Positions 36,241 through 47,964 of a DNA stretch of 64,000 nucleotides are shown here, piece after piece. The position numbers and the translations under genes are program-made. Every line of letters starts with the position of its first letter. The first letter of the stretch is position 1. Below the pieces are notes generated by a model that saw only the letters and a program-made list of their open reading frames with translations, did not search any database and was not told where the DNA came from. The stretch lies in assembly GCF_947502415.1 (NCBI RefSeq), contig NZ_CANMZV010000003.1, positions 124,001 through 188,000 on the forward strand, in the 5' to 3' direction. This DNA comes from an uncultured Photobacterium sp. (GTDB lineage: Bacteria; Pseudomonadota; Gammaproteobacteria; Enterobacterales; Vibrionaceae).

Positions 36241-39054
36241 TTATTCAGTTATTGTCAGCGCAGCATCAACTAGCGCTTTCTGTTGTTTCAAATGAACCGA
36301 CATGTAACCTACAGCCGGTGAAGCAGATGCCGGACGGCCCGCATAATTAAGTTCAGCACCTTGTGGCAGAGCAGAGCGGAAATTGTGCTGGCTTGAATAC
36401 CAGGCACCTTGGTTTTGCGGCTCTTCCTGACACCAAATAAAGTCAGTAACATGCTGATAATTTGCCAGAGCGGCTTGAACATCTTCTTTAGGGAATGGGT
36501 ATAACTGTTCAATACGAACAATCGCAACATCAGTTTGTTCGCTTTTGCGACGCTGTTCCAGCAGATCGTAATAAACCTTACCCGAGCAAAATACTACGCG
36601 CTTAATCTGCTTCGGATCCAGATCATCGACTTCTGCAATAGCAGGCTGGAAGTTGCCATTTGCCAGCTCATCCATACTCGAAATACACAACGGATGACGT
36701 AGCAACGACTTCGGCGACATCACAATCAGAGGACGGCGCATCGGACGCACCACCTGACGACGTAGCATGTGGTATACCTGAGCTGGTGTTGATGGAATAA
36801 CCACTTGCATATTCTGCTCAGCACACAACTGCAAGTAACGCTCAAGACGTGCCGAAGAGTGCTCAGGCCCTTGTCCTTCATAACCGTGCGGCAGCAACAT
36901 TGTCAGACCACACATACGGCCCCATTTCTGCTCGCCAGAACTAATAAACTGATCTACCACCACCTGGGCACCATTGGCAAAATCACCAAACTGTGCTTCC
37001 CAGACGGTCAGACCGCCCGGCTCTGCAGTCGCATAACCATATTCAAAAGCAAGCACCGCTTCTTCAGACAGCACCGAGTCAAAGACCTGGAACGCGCCCT
37101 GCTTGTCATGGATATTCGCCAGCGGAACATAGGTACTAGCATCATTTTGGTTATGCAGGACAGCATGGCGATGGAAGAATGTACCACGCCCTGAATCCTG
37201 ACCAGTAATACGAACTCGCTTACCTTCATCAACCAAGGTTGCGTAAGCCAGAGTTTCAGCCATACCCCAATCAACAGGCCGATCACCAACAATCATTGCC
37301 TGACGGTCATTGTAAAGTTTCTGAACCCGACTCTGCAGTTTGTGACTTTCAGGATACTGGCATACACGCTGTGCCAGCTCGCCCAAACGCGTTTCGCCAA
37401 TAGCATTAGGCCACTCTACCGTCCAGTCATGGCCAAGATATGGAGCCCAGTCAACGGAGTGAAGCTTCATTGGACGCCATTCTTTAACTACACAGTCACC
37501 ACGATCCAGCGCATCACGGTATTCATTGTTCAATCCCGTCGCCGTTTCCAAATCAACCGTACCTTCGTCAGTCAATGCATCGGCATAAATCTTACGCGGG
37601 GTCGGATGTTTCTTGATTTTCTGATACATCAACGGCTGAGTTGCATTCGGCTCATCAGCTTCATTGTGGCCGTGACGGCGGTAGCAAACTAAATCAATAA
37701 CCACATCGCGTTTGAATGTATTACGGAAATCCAGTGCGATGCGGGTTACGAATGCCACCGCTTCAGGATCATCTGCATTAACGTGGAAAATAGGCGCCTG
37801 AACCATCTTCGCAATATCAGTACAATATTGAGTTGAACGGGTATCATTAGGGTTAGACGTCGTAAAGCCAATCTGATTATTGACAACGATACGAATCGTA
37901 CCGCCGACGCGGTAACCGCGCGACTGAGACATATTAAACGTTTCAGCAACAACCCCCTGACCAGCCACTGCCGAGTCACCATGAACCGTAATAGGCAATA
38001 CCAAAGAGCCGTCTTTGTCACCTAGTCGGTCCTGGCGAGCTCGTACTGAGCCCACAACCACAGGGTTAACAATTTCAAGGTGTGATGGGTTAAATGCCAA
38101 TGCCAAATGCACATCACCACCCGGTGTAGCAAAATCTGCCGAGAAACCCTGGTGATATTTTACATCACCGGTACCCCATGTCTCATCATGCTTGCCGGCA
38201 AATTCATCAAACAAATCCTGCGGTTTTTTACCGAGTACATTCACCAGCATATTCAAACGACCGCGGTGAGCCATACCGACAACAACTTCCCGTGCACCGT
38301 TTTTACCTGCGTGACGGATCAGCTCTTTGACCATAGGAATAAGTGCGTCGCCGCCTTCCAGAGAGAAACGCTTGGCCCCAGGGAATTTTGCACCAAGATA
38401 ACGTTCAAGACCTTCTGCCGCGGTCAGTTCATCAAGAAATGTAAGCTTTTCTTCTTTGGTAAATACACCTTCACCAACAACCGATTCCAAACGCTGCTGA
38501 ATCCAGCGTTTTTCTTCCGTGTCGGTAATGTGCATATATTCAGCACCAATCGAACCACAATAGGTCTTTTTCAGTGCATCATAGATTTCGGAAAGCTTCA
38601 TGGTTTCTTTGCCAAGAGCAAAAGAACCCACATTGAAGTTTTCGTTGAAATCCTCTTCTGTCAGATTATGGAACTCAGGATCGAGATCAGACACTCTATC
38701 CTGCTGCCATAGCTCTAACGGGTCTAAGTTTGCATGCTGATGACCCCGGAAACGGTATGCGTTGATAAGCTGCAATACCTTAACCTGCTTGGCATCAACA
38801 TCTGGATCGCTGACGGTAGCACTTTGATAGGTTGTTTCTTTAGCCAGACGTCGGAAATAATCACGAACTCGTGAATGCGGCTGCTCAACGGCAGTCTCCT
38901 TCACAACCGGCAAGTCACTAAATACATGACGCCATTCATCGTTAACTAATTCTGGGTCGCTAAGATACAACTCGTAGAGATCCTCTACATAAGTTGCATT
39001 GGCGCCAGCCAGGTGTGAAGACTCAAGCCATGCCTTCATAACGCCGTTCTGCAT
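36241..39054 (-). CDS. sucA: 2-oxoglutarate dehydrogenase E1 component
   Basis: A 937-residue thiamine-diphosphate enzyme that decarboxylates 2-oxoglutarate and succinylates the E2 lipoyl group. It begins [20 protein letters not shown] as E. coli SucA. Domain marks include [23 protein letters not shown], the ThDP-binding region [13 protein letters not shown], and [17 protein letters not shown] in the transketolase-like C-terminal part. The length matches the family. Confidence 0.97.
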   Translation of the reverse strand: MQNGVMKAWLESSHLAGANATYVEDLYELYLSDPELVNDEWRHVFSDLPVVKETAVEQPHSRVRDYFRRLAKETTYQSATVSDPDVDAKQVKVLQLINAYRFRGHQHANLDPLELWQQDRVSDLDPEFHNLTEEDFNENFNVGSFALGKETMKLSEIYDALKKTYCGSIGAEYMHITDTEEKRWIQQRLESVVGEGVFTKEEKLTFLDELTAAEGLERYLGAKFPGAKRFSLEGGDALIPMVKELIRHAGKNGAREVVVGMAHRGRLNMLVNVLGKKPQDLFDEFAGKHDETWGTGDVKYHQGFSADFATPGGDVHLALAFNPSHLEIVNPVVVGSVRARQDRLGDKDGSLVLPITVHGDSAVAGQGVVAETFNMSQSRGYRVGGTIRIVVNNQIGFTTSNPNDTRSTQYCTDIAKMVQAPIFHVNADDPEAVAFVTRIALDFRNTFKRDVVIDLVCYRRHGHNEADEPNATQPLMYQKIKKHPTPRKIYADALTDEGTVDLETATGLNNEYRDALDRGDCVVKEWRPMKLHSVDWAPYLGHDWTVEWPNAIGETRLGELAQRVCQYPESHKLQSRVQKLYNDRQAMIVGDRPVDWGMAETLAYATLVDEGKRVRITGQDSGRGTFFHRHAVLHNQNDASTYVPLANIHDKQGAFQVFDSVLSEEAVLAFEYGYATAEPGGLTVWEAQFGDFANGAQVVVDQFISSGEQKWGRMCGLTMLLPHGYEGQGPEHSSARLERYLQLCAEQNMQVVIPSTPAQVYHMLRRQVVRPMRRPLIVMSPKSLLRHPLCISSMDELANGNFQPAIAEVDDLDPKQIKRVVFCSGKVYYDLLEQRRKSEQTDVAIVRIEQLYPFPKEDVQAALANYQHVTDFIWCQEEPQNQGAWYSSQHNFRSALPQGAELNYAGRPASASPAVGYMSVHLKQQKALVDAALTITE

Positions 39055-39112
39055 TGTTTTCCCTTAACCACTAGTTATCGCCACTTCCGCCGGTAATTAG
39101 CCGGGCTTTGAA

Positions 39113-39145
39113 GCTGGCTTCAGGGTAGCGAGTCAAGAAGCCAGC
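39113..39145 (-). other. Hairpin in the sdhB-sucA intergenic gap
   Basis: GCTGGCTTC and GAAGCCAGC form a perfect nine-base stem around a 15-base loop. There is no T run. It may protect the upstream sdh message 3' end or mark an RNA processing site between the sdh and suc parts. Confidence 0.45.
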
Positions 39146-39165
39146 ATATCGACAATTCGATTTAA

Positions 39166-39879
39166 TTATACTGCGCGTTTTAGCAACATTGTCTTAATGT
39201 GACCAATCGCTTTTGTTGGATTTAATCCCTTAGGACAAACATTTACACAGTTCATGATGCCATGGCAACGAAAAACACTAAAAGCGTCGTCGAGATCGGA
39301 TAATCGTTCCTCAGTTGCACTATCACGACTATCGATTAGCCAACGATAAGCCGCCAGCAGGCCCGCAGGCCCAATAAATTTATCCGGATTCCACCAGAAT
39401 GACGGACAAGACGTCGAGCAACAGGCACACATAATACATTCGTACAAACCATCTAAGTGAGCTCGCTCTTCCGGCGACTGCAAGTTCTCGCGGGCAGGCG
39501 GCTGAGCCCCCTCATCAATAAGGAACGGCTTCACTTTGGCATAGTTGGTATAGAACTGTTCCATATCGATGATCAAGTCACGGATCACAGGCAGTCCAGG
39601 CAATGGACGGATCACAATGGTCTTCTCACCCGTTAACGCCGATAGCGGCGTAATACAAGCCAGGCCATTCTTGCCGTTCATGTTGATGCCATCAGAACCA
39701 CACACGCCTTCACGACATGAACGGCGAAATGCCAGGGTCGGATCCTGTTCTTTGAGCAGGATAAGAGCATCAAGCACCATCATGTCAGAACCTTCCGGCA
39801 CATCAAGGGAATAGCCTTTCATATGCGGCGCGTTATCTACATCAGGGTTATAACGATAAATCGAAAAATTCAGCTTCAT
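39166..39879 (-). CDS. sdhB: Succinate dehydrogenase iron-sulphur subunit
   Basis: A 237-residue subunit carrying the electron chain from FAD to quinone. [2Fe-2S] Cys occur in CREGVCGSDG and NGLAC; [4Fe-4S] and [3Fe-4S] Cys in CIMCACCSTSCP and in FRCHGIMNCVNVCPKG. It is the last gene of sdhCDAB, followed by sucA after 111 bases. Confidence 0.97.
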   Translation of the reverse strand: MKLNFSIYRYNPDVDNAPHMKGYSLDVPEGSDMMVLDALILLKEQDPTLAFRRSCREGVCGSDGINMNGKNGLACITPLSALTGEKTIVIRPLPGLPVIRDLIIDMEQFYTNYAKVKPFLIDEGAQPPARENLQSPEERAHLDGLYECIMCACCSTSCPSFWWNPDKFIGPAGLLAAYRWLIDSRDSATEERLSDLDDAFSVFRCHGIMNCVNVCPKGLNPTKAIGHIKTMLLKRAV

Positions 39880-39894
39880 AGTCCATTCCTCCCC

Positions 39895-41661
39895 TTAGTA
39901 AGTACGCGCTTTCGGCGGGAAAGCCTCTCGATGTATTGGTGTCATATTTACATCCCGCTTCATCATCTGTTCGGTATCGGGGTTGTAAATCGAATGACAT
40001 AACCACTTTTCATCATCGCGGTCCGGGAAGTCGAAACGGGCATGGGCACCACGACTTTCAGTACGATAGTTAGCCGCTACGGCTGTGGCGTAAGCCGTTT
40101 CCATCAGGTTGTCCAGTTCAAGGCATTCAATACGCTGGGTATTAAACTCGGTCGATGTATCGTCCAGGCGCGCATCCTTCAAGCGTTCACGGATCACCTT
40201 CAGATCTTCAAGGCCAGCAGCCATTGCTTCACCTTCACGGAATACCGAGAAATTGTTCTGCATACACGTCTGCAAATCTTTGCGGATCTGTACTGGGTCT
40301 TCACCTTTCTGGGTCGAATTCCAACGGTTGACCCGTGCCAGCGAAGCTTCAATATCAGATTCGGTTGCCGGACGAGCTTCAGCCTGAGCCAACAGGGTTT
40401 CACCTAAGTGAAGGCCTGTCGCACGGCCAAAGACCACCAGGTCAAGCAATGAGTTCCCGCCTAAGCGGTTGGCACCGTGTACCGATACCGAGGCAATTTC
40501 ACCACAGGCAAACAAACCTTGTACTTCGACATCACTACCGGTTTCAGTCTGCTTGATCGCCTGGCCTGAAACCTGAGTTGGTACCCCCCCCATCATGTAG
40601 TGGCAAGTTGGAATAACCGGGATTGGCTCTTTGACCGGATCAACATGTGCAAAAGTTCGAGACAACTCACAGATCCCCGGCAGACGTGATTCCAAAACAT
40701 CTTTGCCCAGGTGATCCAGTTTCAGCTTGATATGTGGCCCCCAGGGCCCATCACACCCGCGACCTTCACGGATTTCAACCATCATCGAACGGGCCACAAC
40801 ATCACGACCGGCCAGATCTTTAGCATTCGGAGCATAACGCTCCATAAAGCGCTCACCGTCTTTATTAAGCAAGTACCCCCCTTCCCCACGGCAGCCTTCA
40901 GTCACCAAAACGCCGGCTCCGGCAATGCCTGTCGGATGGAACTGCCACATTTCCATATCCTGCATTGGTACACCAGCACGCAACGCCATACCGACACCAT
41001 CACCGGTATTGATATGCGCATTGGTTGTTGACGCATAAATACGGCCAGCACCGCCAGTAGCCAAAATTGTGGCTTTAGATTTGAAGTAACAAATCTCTCC
41101 GGTTTCCATACAAAGGGCTGTACAACCCAAAATGGCACCATCCTGGTTCTTCACCAGATCCAATGCATACCACTCAGAAAAAATCGTGGTCTTATGCTTT
41201 ACATTTTGCTGATAAAGCGTGTGCAGCAAAGCATGACCTGTTCGGTCGGCTGCGGCTGCTGTACGAGCTGCCTGCTCGCCACCAAACTCTTTCGACTGGC
41301 CACCGAAAGGACGCTGGTAAATTGTTCCATTATTAAAACGAGAGAACGGCAACCCCATTTTCTCCAGTTCGATAACTGATTTAGGGCCGTTCTTACACAT
41401 ATATTCGATAGCGTTTTGGTCACCGATATAATCAGAACCTTTTACCGTATCGTACATATGCCACTGCCAGTTATCCGGGTGCGAATTACCCAGCGCAACG
41501 GTAATTCCCCCCTGAGCGGAAACGGTATGCGAACGGGTAGGGAAAACTTTAGACAGCAAGGCACACTTCAGGCCTTGCTCGGAAATTTGTAGAGCGGCGC
41601 GCATTCCAGCACCACCAGCTCCGATTACTACGGCATCAAACTCACGAACTGCAATGCTCAC
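39895..41661 (-). CDS. sdhA: Succinate dehydrogenase flavoprotein subunit
   Basis: The catalytic flavoprotein, 588 residues. FAD-binding [11 protein letters not shown] is at residues 14-24 and the covalent-FAD His is in [11 protein letters not shown]. Active-site regions include [18 protein letters not shown] and CHYMMGG. It oxidises succinate to fumarate. It starts with GTG directly abutting the sdhD stop codon; SdhB follows after 15 bases. Confidence 0.97.
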   Translation of the reverse strand: MSIAVREFDAVVIGAGGAGMRAALQISEQGLKCALLSKVFPTRSHTVSAQGGITVALGNSHPDNWQWHMYDTVKGSDYIGDQNAIEYMCKNGPKSVIELEKMGLPFSRFNNGTIYQRPFGGQSKEFGGEQAARTAAAADRTGHALLHTLYQQNVKHKTTIFSEWYALDLVKNQDGAILGCTALCMETGEICYFKSKATILATGGAGRIYASTTNAHINTGDGVGMALRAGVPMQDMEMWQFHPTGIAGAGVLVTEGCRGEGGYLLNKDGERFMERYAPNAKDLAGRDVVARSMMVEIREGRGCDGPWGPHIKLKLDHLGKDVLESRLPGICELSRTFAHVDPVKEPIPVIPTCHYMMGGVPTQVSGQAIKQTETGSDVEVQGLFACGEIASVSVHGANRLGGNSLLDLVVFGRATGLHLGETLLAQAEARPATESDIEASLARVNRWNSTQKGEDPVQIRKDLQTCMQNNFSVFREGEAMAAGLEDLKVIRERLKDARLDDTSTEFNTQRIECLELDNLMETAYATAVAANYRTESRGAHARFDFPDRDDEKWLCHSIYNPDTEQMMKRDVNMTPIHREAFPPKARTY

Positions 41662-42009
41662 TTACGCACCCCACACAATAAAGAAACCAGAAAATAGGTA
41701 AACAAAAAGAACCGCTACTACAGCAAACTGAATCCCAGCTCTTAATGCAGCAGGTTTAATGTAGTCGGTCAGCACCTGCCACATACCGATCCAGGCGTGG
41801 ATCAGGACAGATAACAGCGCCAACATAGTGAACACCTTGGTACTCAGCTTGCCGAAAAAAGCTGTCCAAGTTTCGTAGCTTAGATCAGGCCCAAAGATGA
41901 AGAACCCGATCATATAAATGGTGTAAATGATCAGGATAATTGCAGTTGCGCGAACAAGGATAAAATCATGCACACCATTACGGCCGACTGTCGATACGCT
42001 ATTTACCAT
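41662..42009 (-). CDS. sdhD: Succinate dehydrogenase membrane anchor subunit
   Basis: A 115-residue anchor with three membrane helices (about 18-40, 57-80, 88-112). The haem-b/quinone region [19 protein letters not shown] has the conserved His and Tyr-Ile motif. It starts inside the last codons of sdhC (seven-base overlap). Confidence 0.95.
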   Translation of the reverse strand: MVNSVSTVGRNGVHDFILVRATAIILIIYTIYMIGFFIFGPDLSYETWTAFFGKLSTKVFTMLALLSVLIHAWIGMWQVLTDYIKPAALRAGIQFAVVAVLFVYLFSGFFIVWGA

Positions 42010-42383
42010 ACTAGGCCTCCAGCAAAGAGAGAAAGAACCGCCACGATCACGAAACTGATTTTCGCACTCGCAATACCGGTTTCCATTTCTTCGAAATATC
42101 CCATATCCATCAGCAAGTGACGCACTCCCACCACAATGTGATAGAACAGTGCAGTTAGTACCCCCCAGAGCACAAATTTCACAAAGAAGCTGTCAACAAC
42201 GCTGGCAGCACTTGCAAAACCTTCCGGCGATGACAGGGAAAGGCTTAATAACCAAAGTAAGATTGCAACAGAAACGAACGTAATAACGCCCGATACACGA
42301 TGAAGGATTGACGCTATCGCTGTCAGAGGGAAGCGAATCGTCTGTAGGTCCAGGTTGACAGGTCTTGGCTTATTTACTTTCAC
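42003..42383 (-). CDS. sdhC: Succinate dehydrogenase cytochrome b556 subunit
   Basis: A 126-residue membrane subunit with three helices. It keeps [23 protein letters not shown], shown here as the RPVNLDL and SILHR (quinone-binding) marks, and the haem-ligand His in VGVRHLLMD. The GTG at 42383 gives [12 protein letters not shown], matching the E. coli N-terminus and length (129). An ATG 25 codons upstream would add a charged extension. It is the first gene of sdhCDAB, divergent from gltA. Confidence 0.92.
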   Translation of the reverse strand: MKVNKPRPVNLDLQTIRFPLTAIASILHRVSGVITFVSVAILLWLLSLSLSSPEGFASAASVVDSFFVKFVLWGVLTALFYHIVVGVRHLLMDMGYFEEMETGIASAKISFVIVAVLSLFAGGLVW

Positions 42384-42791
42384 GGTATTTGCCCACTCAG
42401 CTCCATTGAAGCATTTTATTTTTATTGATCTCTCCGGTTCATTACGAAAGCCTGCCATTCAGCGCAACAATTCCCTAACCTTTCGTTACGATAATGTTTT
42501 TTTGAGCCGTGAAACATTATCGCGGCTAAGTGACTAATATTGTTAACAACTTGAACGTTAGATTCTGGCAACCGCAGAACCAGAGACCTGCCGCGAGTAT
42601 ACGCCCCGTAACAACCAAATACAAACCATGTAACATGACCTCTAACACGCTTTGAGAAAAATGCACACTTTCAACCATCCCATTAACAAGCGCACACAAA
42701 ACGGCATGAAAATTGACAAATGAACCACCAAACGGTACAACATTTAAACATCCGCTTTGGATTAGGATTATAAAAAGCAAAGGAGATTGTT
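42384..42791. other. Divergent sdhC-gltA regulatory region
   Basis: Roughly 400 bases without a gene, holding both promoters. A perfect 11-base inverted repeat lies at 42489-42522. I looked for CRP and ArcA sites and saw no convincing match. Confidence 0.5.
42489..42522 (-). repeat. Perfect inverted repeat in the sdhC leader
   Basis: CGATAATGTTT (42489-42499) and AAACATTATCG (42512-42522) flank a 12-base loop, about 105-140 bases before the sdhC start. An overlapping AGCCG/CGGCT pair (42505-42509, 42523-42527) could form an alternative fold. Confidence 0.6.
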
Positions 42792-44081
42792 ATGGCAGAC
42801 AAGAAAGCTACTCTTCATATTGAAGGGAAAGCACCAGTCGAACTGCCGATCATCGGGGGCACTAAAGGGCCTGAAGTAATTGATGTGCGTAAGCTTGGCG
42901 CTAACGGTTACTTCACATTCGACCCTGGATTTCTAGCTACTGCATCATGTGAATCTCAAATTACTTACATTGATGGCGATAAGGGTATCCTGCTACACCG
43001 CGGCTATCCGATCGACCAGCTAGCTAATAATGCTGATTATCTAGAAGTCTGTTATATACTTCTGTACGGCGAAGTCCCTACTCGTCAGCAGTACGAAACA
43101 TTCCGTACCACAGTTACACGCCACACGATGGTTCATGAACAAATTGCCAGCTTCTTCCACGGCTTCCGCCGTGATGCTCACCCTATGGCAGTTATGTGTG
43201 GAGTTGTCGGTGCTCTGGCTGCTTTCTATCACGATTCACTGGATGTCAGTAACGATACCCACCGTGAAATCACCGCGTTCCGCCTGCTGTCTAAAATGCC
43301 GACACTGGCAGCCATGTGTTATAAATACTCAATTGGCCAACCATTCATCTTCCCGCGCAACGACCTCGATTATGCGGAAAACTTCCTCCACATGATGTTC
43401 GCAACCCCCTGCGAAGAATATGAAGTCAGCCCTGTAGTGGCTCATGCAATGGATAAGATCTTTACCCTGCACGCAGACCATGAACAAAACGCTTCAACAT
43501 CAACAGTTCGTCTTGCTGGTTCATCTGGTGCAAACCCGTTTGCCTGTATTGCCGCAGGTATTGCATCGCTTTGGGGACCGGCGCATGGTGGCGCTAACGA
43601 AGCATGTCTGAAGATGCTTGAAGAGATCGGTAGCGTAGATAAGATCCCTGAATTCATTGAACGAGCGAAAGACAAAGACGATCCTTTCCGCCTGATGGGC
43701 TTTGGTCACCGCGTCTACAAGAACTACGACCCTCGCGCAACTGTGATGCGTGAAGCTTGCCACGATGTACTGGAAGAGTTGAATATTCAGGATCCACTGC
43801 TGGATGTGGCGATGGAACTTGAACGTATAGCACTCTCAGATAAGTACTTTATTGAAAAGAAACTTTATCCTAATGTCGACTTCTATTCAGGCATTATCCT
43901 GAAAGCCATCGGTATTCCAGTATCCATGTTTACGGTTATCTTCGCGATTTCACGTACTATTGGCTGGATTGCCCACTGGAATGAGATGCATAACGACCCA
44001 ACCAACCGTATCGGTCGTCCTCGCCAGCTTTACACCGGCTACACTCAGCGTGAATTTAGCCCTATTCATGAACGTGAATAA
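42792..44081 (+). CDS. gltA: Citrate synthase
   Basis: A 429-residue type II (hexameric, NADH-sensitive) citrate synthase. Catalytic marks are [19 protein letters not shown] with its His region [15 protein letters not shown], and [13 protein letters not shown], plus the Asp in the late PNVDFYSG. It condenses acetyl-CoA with oxaloacetate. The ATG has AAAGGAG upstream. Alone on the plus strand, it faces sdhCDAB-sucABCD. Confidence 0.97.
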   Translation: MADKKATLHIEGKAPVELPIIGGTKGPEVIDVRKLGANGYFTFDPGFLATASCESQITYIDGDKGILLHRGYPIDQLANNADYLEVCYILLYGEVPTRQQYETFRTTVTRHTMVHEQIASFFHGFRRDAHPMAVMCGVVGALAAFYHDSLDVSNDTHREITAFRLLSKMPTLAAMCYKYSIGQPFIFPRNDLDYAENFLHMMFATPCEEYEVSPVVAHAMDKIFTLHADHEQNASTSTVRLAGSSGANPFACIAAGIASLWGPAHGGANEACLKMLEEIGSVDKIPEFIERAKDKDDPFRLMGFGHRVYKNYDPRATVMREACHDVLEELNIQDPLLDVAMELERIALSDKYFIEKKLYPNVDFYSGIILKAIGIPVSMFTVIFAISRTIGWIAHWNEMHNDPTNRIGRPRQLYTGYTQREFSPIHERE

Positions 44082-44100
44082 AGCTAAGATTTAGAAAGGA

Positions 44101-44132
44101 AAAAGGTTGAGCAGAAATGCTCAACCTTTTTT
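44101..44132 (+). terminator. Bidirectional terminator after gltA
   Basis: AAAAGGTTGAGCA and TGCTCAACCTTTTTT pair around GAAA. It lies between convergent gltA and ybgI. Confidence 0.9.
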
Positions 44133-44140
44133 AATGATTA

Positions 44141-44899
44141 TTACACGGGGTTATCGATATCAACGAAAGTAACATCAAAACCGTGTTCATCTGAAAGCCA
44201 TTCACCCAATGCCTTCACACCGTAACGCTCGGTAGCATGATGACCAGCACTGAAATAATGGATTCCCAGCTCACGTGCAGTATGGACGGTACGCTCTGAA
44301 ACCTCGCCAGAAATGAACGCATCCAGTCCTTTCTGAGCCGCCAGCTCGATGAAGTCCTGGCCGCCACCAGTGCACCAGCCAACAGTCTTGATTTCACTCG
44401 GAGCATTATCACCAATATGTAATGGCTCACGGTGTAGTGCGATTGCCAAGCGAGAGGCCAGATCTTCACCTGTTAGTGGTTGTTCAAACTGGCCAAACAC
44501 AGATACTGAATTAGGGTTACCAACTTCCAGTCCCCCCAGAACCTCAATCTCAAGAAGCTCTGCCAGCTTGGCATTATTACCAAGACTCGGGTGAACATCT
44601 AAAGGCAAGTGGTAGGCATAAAGGTTGATACCGTTTTCAATCAATGCCTTGATACGACGAAACTTCATACCACGAATTTCAGCTGGTTCACCTTTCCAGA
44701 AGAAACCATGATGGACAAGAAGGGCATCCGCTTTCTCTTCAATAGCACGATCGATCAATGCCTGGCATGCCGTAACACCAGTAATGATTTTCTTTACTTC
44801 AGTCTTACCTTCAACCTGCAAACCATTCGGGCAATAATCTTTGATAAGATGAGGGCTCAGCCGCTCGTTCAGTACTGCTTCTAGTTTTAGGTTATTCAT
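44141..44899 (-). CDS. ybgI: Nif3-like dinuclear metal protein YbgI
   Basis: A 252-residue member of the NIF3/YbgI family, sometimes called GTP cyclohydrolase I type 2 homologue. Metal ligands are seen in LVHHGFFWKG, YHLPLDVHPSLGNN and near the end SAGHHATERYG. E. coli YbgI forms a hexameric toroid with two metals per subunit; the reaction is uncertain. The ATG has GGAAG upstream. Confidence 0.92.
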   Translation of the reverse strand: MNNLKLEAVLNERLSPHLIKDYCPNGLQVEGKTEVKKIITGVTACQALIDRAIEEKADALLVHHGFFWKGEPAEIRGMKFRRIKALIENGINLYAYHLPLDVHPSLGNNAKLAELLEIEVLGGLEVGNPNSVSVFGQFEQPLTGEDLASRLAIALHREPLHIGDNAPSEIKTVGWCTGGGQDFIELAAQKGLDAFISGEVSERTVHTARELGIHYFSAGHHATERYGVKALGEWLSDEHGFDVTFVDIDNPV

Positions 44900-45062
44900 T
44901 ATCGCTTCCTTTTTATACCATTCAGGGTATTACGGTTAGCGTTATTCTATACCAACAAACAGAATCAAACTGAAAATAATCATAACCAATCAAAGTGATA
45001 CTGCCTTGATAAAAAGCCTATATACACTCCTCCTCAACAATACAATATCGCAGGGACTGGAA

Positions 45063-45269
45063 TTAATATAACTCGTGCGCGCCAAGCTCTGCTTGCTGTA
45101 ACCAAACCGGCTTATCACTGTTTTTTAACCAAAACCGGTGTAAATAGCTATAAAATCGAGAGCGGGCTGAGATTGGCAAAAATACCATGACAGGAAAGGT
45201 AATCACGCCGGCAAGAATGGCAATGCTACGGCGCAGGATAATGCGAGGTGCTGAAAATGGTGTATACAT
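45063..45269 (-). CDS. ybfA: YbfA family small protein (DUF2517)
   Basis: A 68-residue protein that resembles E. coli YbfA in length and in the C-terminal signature RFYSYLHRFW...SDKPVWLQQAE. A hydrophobic segment (about 14-32) suggests one membrane helix. Function unknown. The ATG has GAGGG seven bases upstream. It is a single gene between ybgI and the divergent DUF1853 gene. Confidence 0.82.
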   Translation of the reverse strand: MYTPFSAPRIILRRSIAILAGVITFPVMVFLPISARSRFYSYLHRFWLKNSDKPVWLQQAELGAHELY

Positions 45270-45405
45270 ATGACCCTCTTCAAACTGGTCTAACCTGTAA
45301 ACACTCTAATTGATGAAATGCTATGCCTCTACACCGCCAAGCTTGTTTTTTATCCAACTTTGAACTAGACAGCTAAAATAACTCTCTCGGATTCCTTTTT
45401 TTTAC

Positions 45406-46194
45406 ATGGCAGAAACAAACCATCAACAATATGCAACTGATTTTATTTCGTTACTCAATTGCCCACCACTCATCAGCAATGCACTCTATGCTGCAGATAG
45501 TGAATGGTTACAAAAGTTTCGCAGCAGAGCGATCATCCCTAGCCCATCAGAATACCAGGGTAGTCGTCGACTAGGCTTTTACTACCAATGGTTGTGGAAA
45601 CAACTAATCAAAGCACATCCCGACTATCAGCTAATTGCAGAAGAGATCCAGCTACAATGGAATAAACAGACATTGGGAGCTATTGATTTTCTTGTTAAGA
45701 ACCTGCGAAACGAACAACTTGAACACTGGGAGGTTTCAATCAAATTCTACCTCGCCTATCAACAGAGCTGGCTTGGTCCCAATGCACAAGACAACCTGGA
45801 CAAAAAAGTACATCGTATGACCGACCACCAGCTCAAGCTGTGTGAACATCCTGCGTACAAATCACAACTGGCTGTTAAATATGGCCAGCCTGTCGTCAAA
45901 CGTCTGATCATGCAAGGACGCCTCTTCTATCCATTTAAAGAAGAAGCTTTCGGCTCTGGTATCGAACTGAACCCAAACGCATTTACCGGTTTGTGGTGCT
46001 ATAGCCCTGAAGCAAGTACGCTGTCACTGCGAATTATCGGCAAGGAAAACTGGATTTGCCCGCCAGGCTATCATGAACTGACAAAATCACTGGAAACGAA
46101 GCAGGTGAACGTACCGGCCCAAGCCGTTGATCCAAATAACAGGCTCTGGTTCGTAATGCCAGAATACTGGCCAAATCAAAATAAAATCCAATGA
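45406..46194 (+). CDS. DUF1853 family protein, nuclease-like core
   Basis: A 262-residue soluble protein of the DUF1853 family. The segment LGAIDFLVKN...EHWEVSIKFYL gives a D...ExK pattern with an upstream Glu (EEIQLQW), like PD-(D/E)XK nucleases. The C-terminal part (GLWCYSPEA, RLWFVMPEYWP) is a second conserved block. The function is unknown; a DNA- or RNA-acting role is only a motif-based inference. Single gene, convergent with pgm. Confidence 0.8.
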   Translation: MAETNHQQYATDFISLLNCPPLISNALYAADSEWLQKFRSRAIIPSPSEYQGSRRLGFYYQWLWKQLIKAHPDYQLIAEEIQLQWNKQTLGAIDFLVKNLRNEQLEHWEVSIKFYLAYQQSWLGPNAQDNLDKKVHRMTDHQLKLCEHPAYKSQLAVKYGQPVVKRLIMQGRLFYPFKEEAFGSGIELNPNAFTGLWCYSPEASTLSLRIIGKENWICPPGYHELTKSLETKQVNVPAQAVDPNNRLWFVMPEYWPNQNKIQ

Positions 46195-46231
46195 CAACTA
46201 GCGCTCTCAACGACACAGCTAAACTGCAGGC

Positions 46232-46264
46232 ATAAAAAAACGCCCCTAAAAAGGGGCGCTTTAG
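46232..46264 (-). terminator. Terminator of pgm
   Basis: On the minus strand AGCGCCCCT and AGGGGCGTT form the stem and TTTTTTT follows. The plus strand tail is only CTTTAG, so it mainly serves pgm. Confidence 0.85.
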
Positions 46265-46282
46265 TAAACAAATTACCTAACC

Positions 46283-47929
46283 TTACAGACCGGCGTCAGC
46301 AAAAACTTTACTGACGATTTCCTGTGCTTCTTTTTCAATCAGGGCAAGATGTTCCTTACCCTTAAAGCTTTCACAGTAAATCTTATAAATCTCTTCAGTG
46401 CCTGACGGACGAGCTGCAAACCAACCGTTTTCAGTGGTAACCTTCAGGCCACCAATCGCCGCTCCGTTACCAGGTGCATGAGTCAAACGCGCAGTAATCG
46501 GATCACCAGCCAGCATTTCAGCAGCCACCATTTCAGGCGACAACTTACTCAGTACAGCTTTCTGCTCACCGTTCGCAACAGCCTGCAAACGATTGTACTC
46601 AGATGCACCGTGCTTCGCAGCCAGCTCTTCATAGTACTGCTGCGGGTTTTTACCCGTTACGGCTGTGATTTCAGCCGCTAACAGGCACAATAGGATGCCG
46701 TCTTTGTCAGTCGACCATGGTGTACCATCCATACGCAGGAATGAAGCACCAGCACTTTCTTCACCACCAAAACCCAGCTTACCTGAATAAAGGCCATCAA
46801 CGAACCATTTGAAACCAACTGGTACTTCGCATAGCTCGCGACCAAGATCAGCAACAACGCGGTCGATAAGGGCGCTAGAAACCAATGTTTTACCAACAGC
46901 GACTTCCTGGCTCCAATCCGGACGGTGGCGGTACAGATAATCGATACACACTGCCAGGAAGTGGTTAGGGTTCATCAGACCTGCAGGTGTAACAATACCA
47001 TGACGGTCGTAATCTGGGTCATTACCAAACGCCAGTTCATACTTATCTTTGTGAGCCAGCAGACCAGCCATCGCGTAAGGTGACGAACAGTCCATACGCA
47101 CCACACCATCTTTATCCAGCGACATGAAACGGAAAGACGGATCAATGGATTCATCAACCAAAGTCAGATCCAAGCCGTAATGGTTAGCAATCTGGCGCCA
47201 GTATTCGATACCAGAACCGCCCAGCGGATCGACACCAATTTTCAGGTTCGCTTTCTGAATCGCAGCCATATCAATGACATTCACCAAATCATCGACATAC
47301 GGCGCAACCAAATCCAGCTCCTGTACCTGTTCGCTGGCAAAAGCGTCCTGGATAGAAACACGATTAACATCCACCATGCCGTTAGCAATGATTTCGTTGG
47401 CACGTTTTTCAATAGCGGACGTCAGCTCACCCTCAGCCGGGCCACCATGTACTGGGTTGTACTTGATACCACCGTCTTGAGGCGGGTTGTGAGAAGGCGT
47501 GATAACAATACCATCTGCCTTGTCTTCATTTGCATTGTTGTAGCAAAGAATCGCGTGGGAAATACCCGGGGTTGGCGTATAGCCTCGGCCCTGCTGAATC
47601 ACAACTTTCACATTATTGGCAACCAGCACTTCAAGAGTTGAAGTAAACGCTGGTTCAGACAATGCGTGGGTATCTTTACCCAGGAACAATGGCCCTGTAA
47701 CACCATTAGCAGCACGAACTTCTGCAACCGCCTGAGTTATTGCCCAGATATGATGCTGGTTGAAAGTTCCCTTATCAGCCGTACCACGGTGACCAGAAGT
47801 ACCAAAGGCAACTTGCTGCTGTGGTTCAGAAACACTCGGCTCAATCAGGAAATAGTTAGCTACTAGTGCGGGAATGTTATGCATATCTTCTTGCTGGGCA
47901 CGTTGCCCAGCACGAGGATGGATCGCCAT
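46283..47929 (-). CDS. pgm: Phosphoglucomutase
   Basis: A 548-residue alpha-D-phosphohexomutase interconverting glucose-1- and glucose-6-phosphate. The phosphoserine loop is in [13 protein letters not shown], the metal-binding loop in [11 protein letters not shown], the sugar-binding loop in [10 protein letters not shown], and the phosphate-binding loop in [12 protein letters not shown]. It begins [13 protein letters not shown] as in E. coli. It lies 35 bases after seqA, as the E. coli seqA-pgm operon. Confidence 0.96.
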   Translation of the reverse strand: MAIHPRAGQRAQQEDMHNIPALVANYFLIEPSVSEPQQQVAFGTSGHRGTADKGTFNQHHIWAITQAVAEVRAANGVTGPLFLGKDTHALSEPAFTSTLEVLVANNVKVVIQQGRGYTPTPGISHAILCYNNANEDKADGIVITPSHNPPQDGGIKYNPVHGGPAEGELTSAIEKRANEIIANGMVDVNRVSIQDAFASEQVQELDLVAPYVDDLVNVIDMAAIQKANLKIGVDPLGGSGIEYWRQIANHYGLDLTLVDESIDPSFRFMSLDKDGVVRMDCSSPYAMAGLLAHKDKYELAFGNDPDYDRHGIVTPAGLMNPNHFLAVCIDYLYRHRPDWSQEVAVGKTLVSSALIDRVVADLGRELCEVPVGFKWFVDGLYSGKLGFGGEESAGASFLRMDGTPWSTDKDGILLCLLAAEITAVTGKNPQQYYEELAAKHGASEYNRLQAVANGEQKAVLSKLSPEMVAAEMLAGDPITARLTHAPGNGAAIGGLKVTTENGWFAARPSGTEEIYKIYCESFKGKEHLALIEKEAQEIVSKVFADAGL

Positions 47930-47964
47930 TAACTTATCCTTGTAAAAATGAGGCGTAAAGCCAG

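Noticed and set aside
38107..38712. 201-residue plus-strand open frame inside sucA
   Set aside because: It is antisense to a certain gene, rich in Thr, Phe and Cys, and has no ribosome site; a frame shadow of sucA codon use.
42384..42791. CRP or ArcA operators for sdhC and gltA
   Set aside because: Expected from E. coli, but no stretch matched either consensus well enough.
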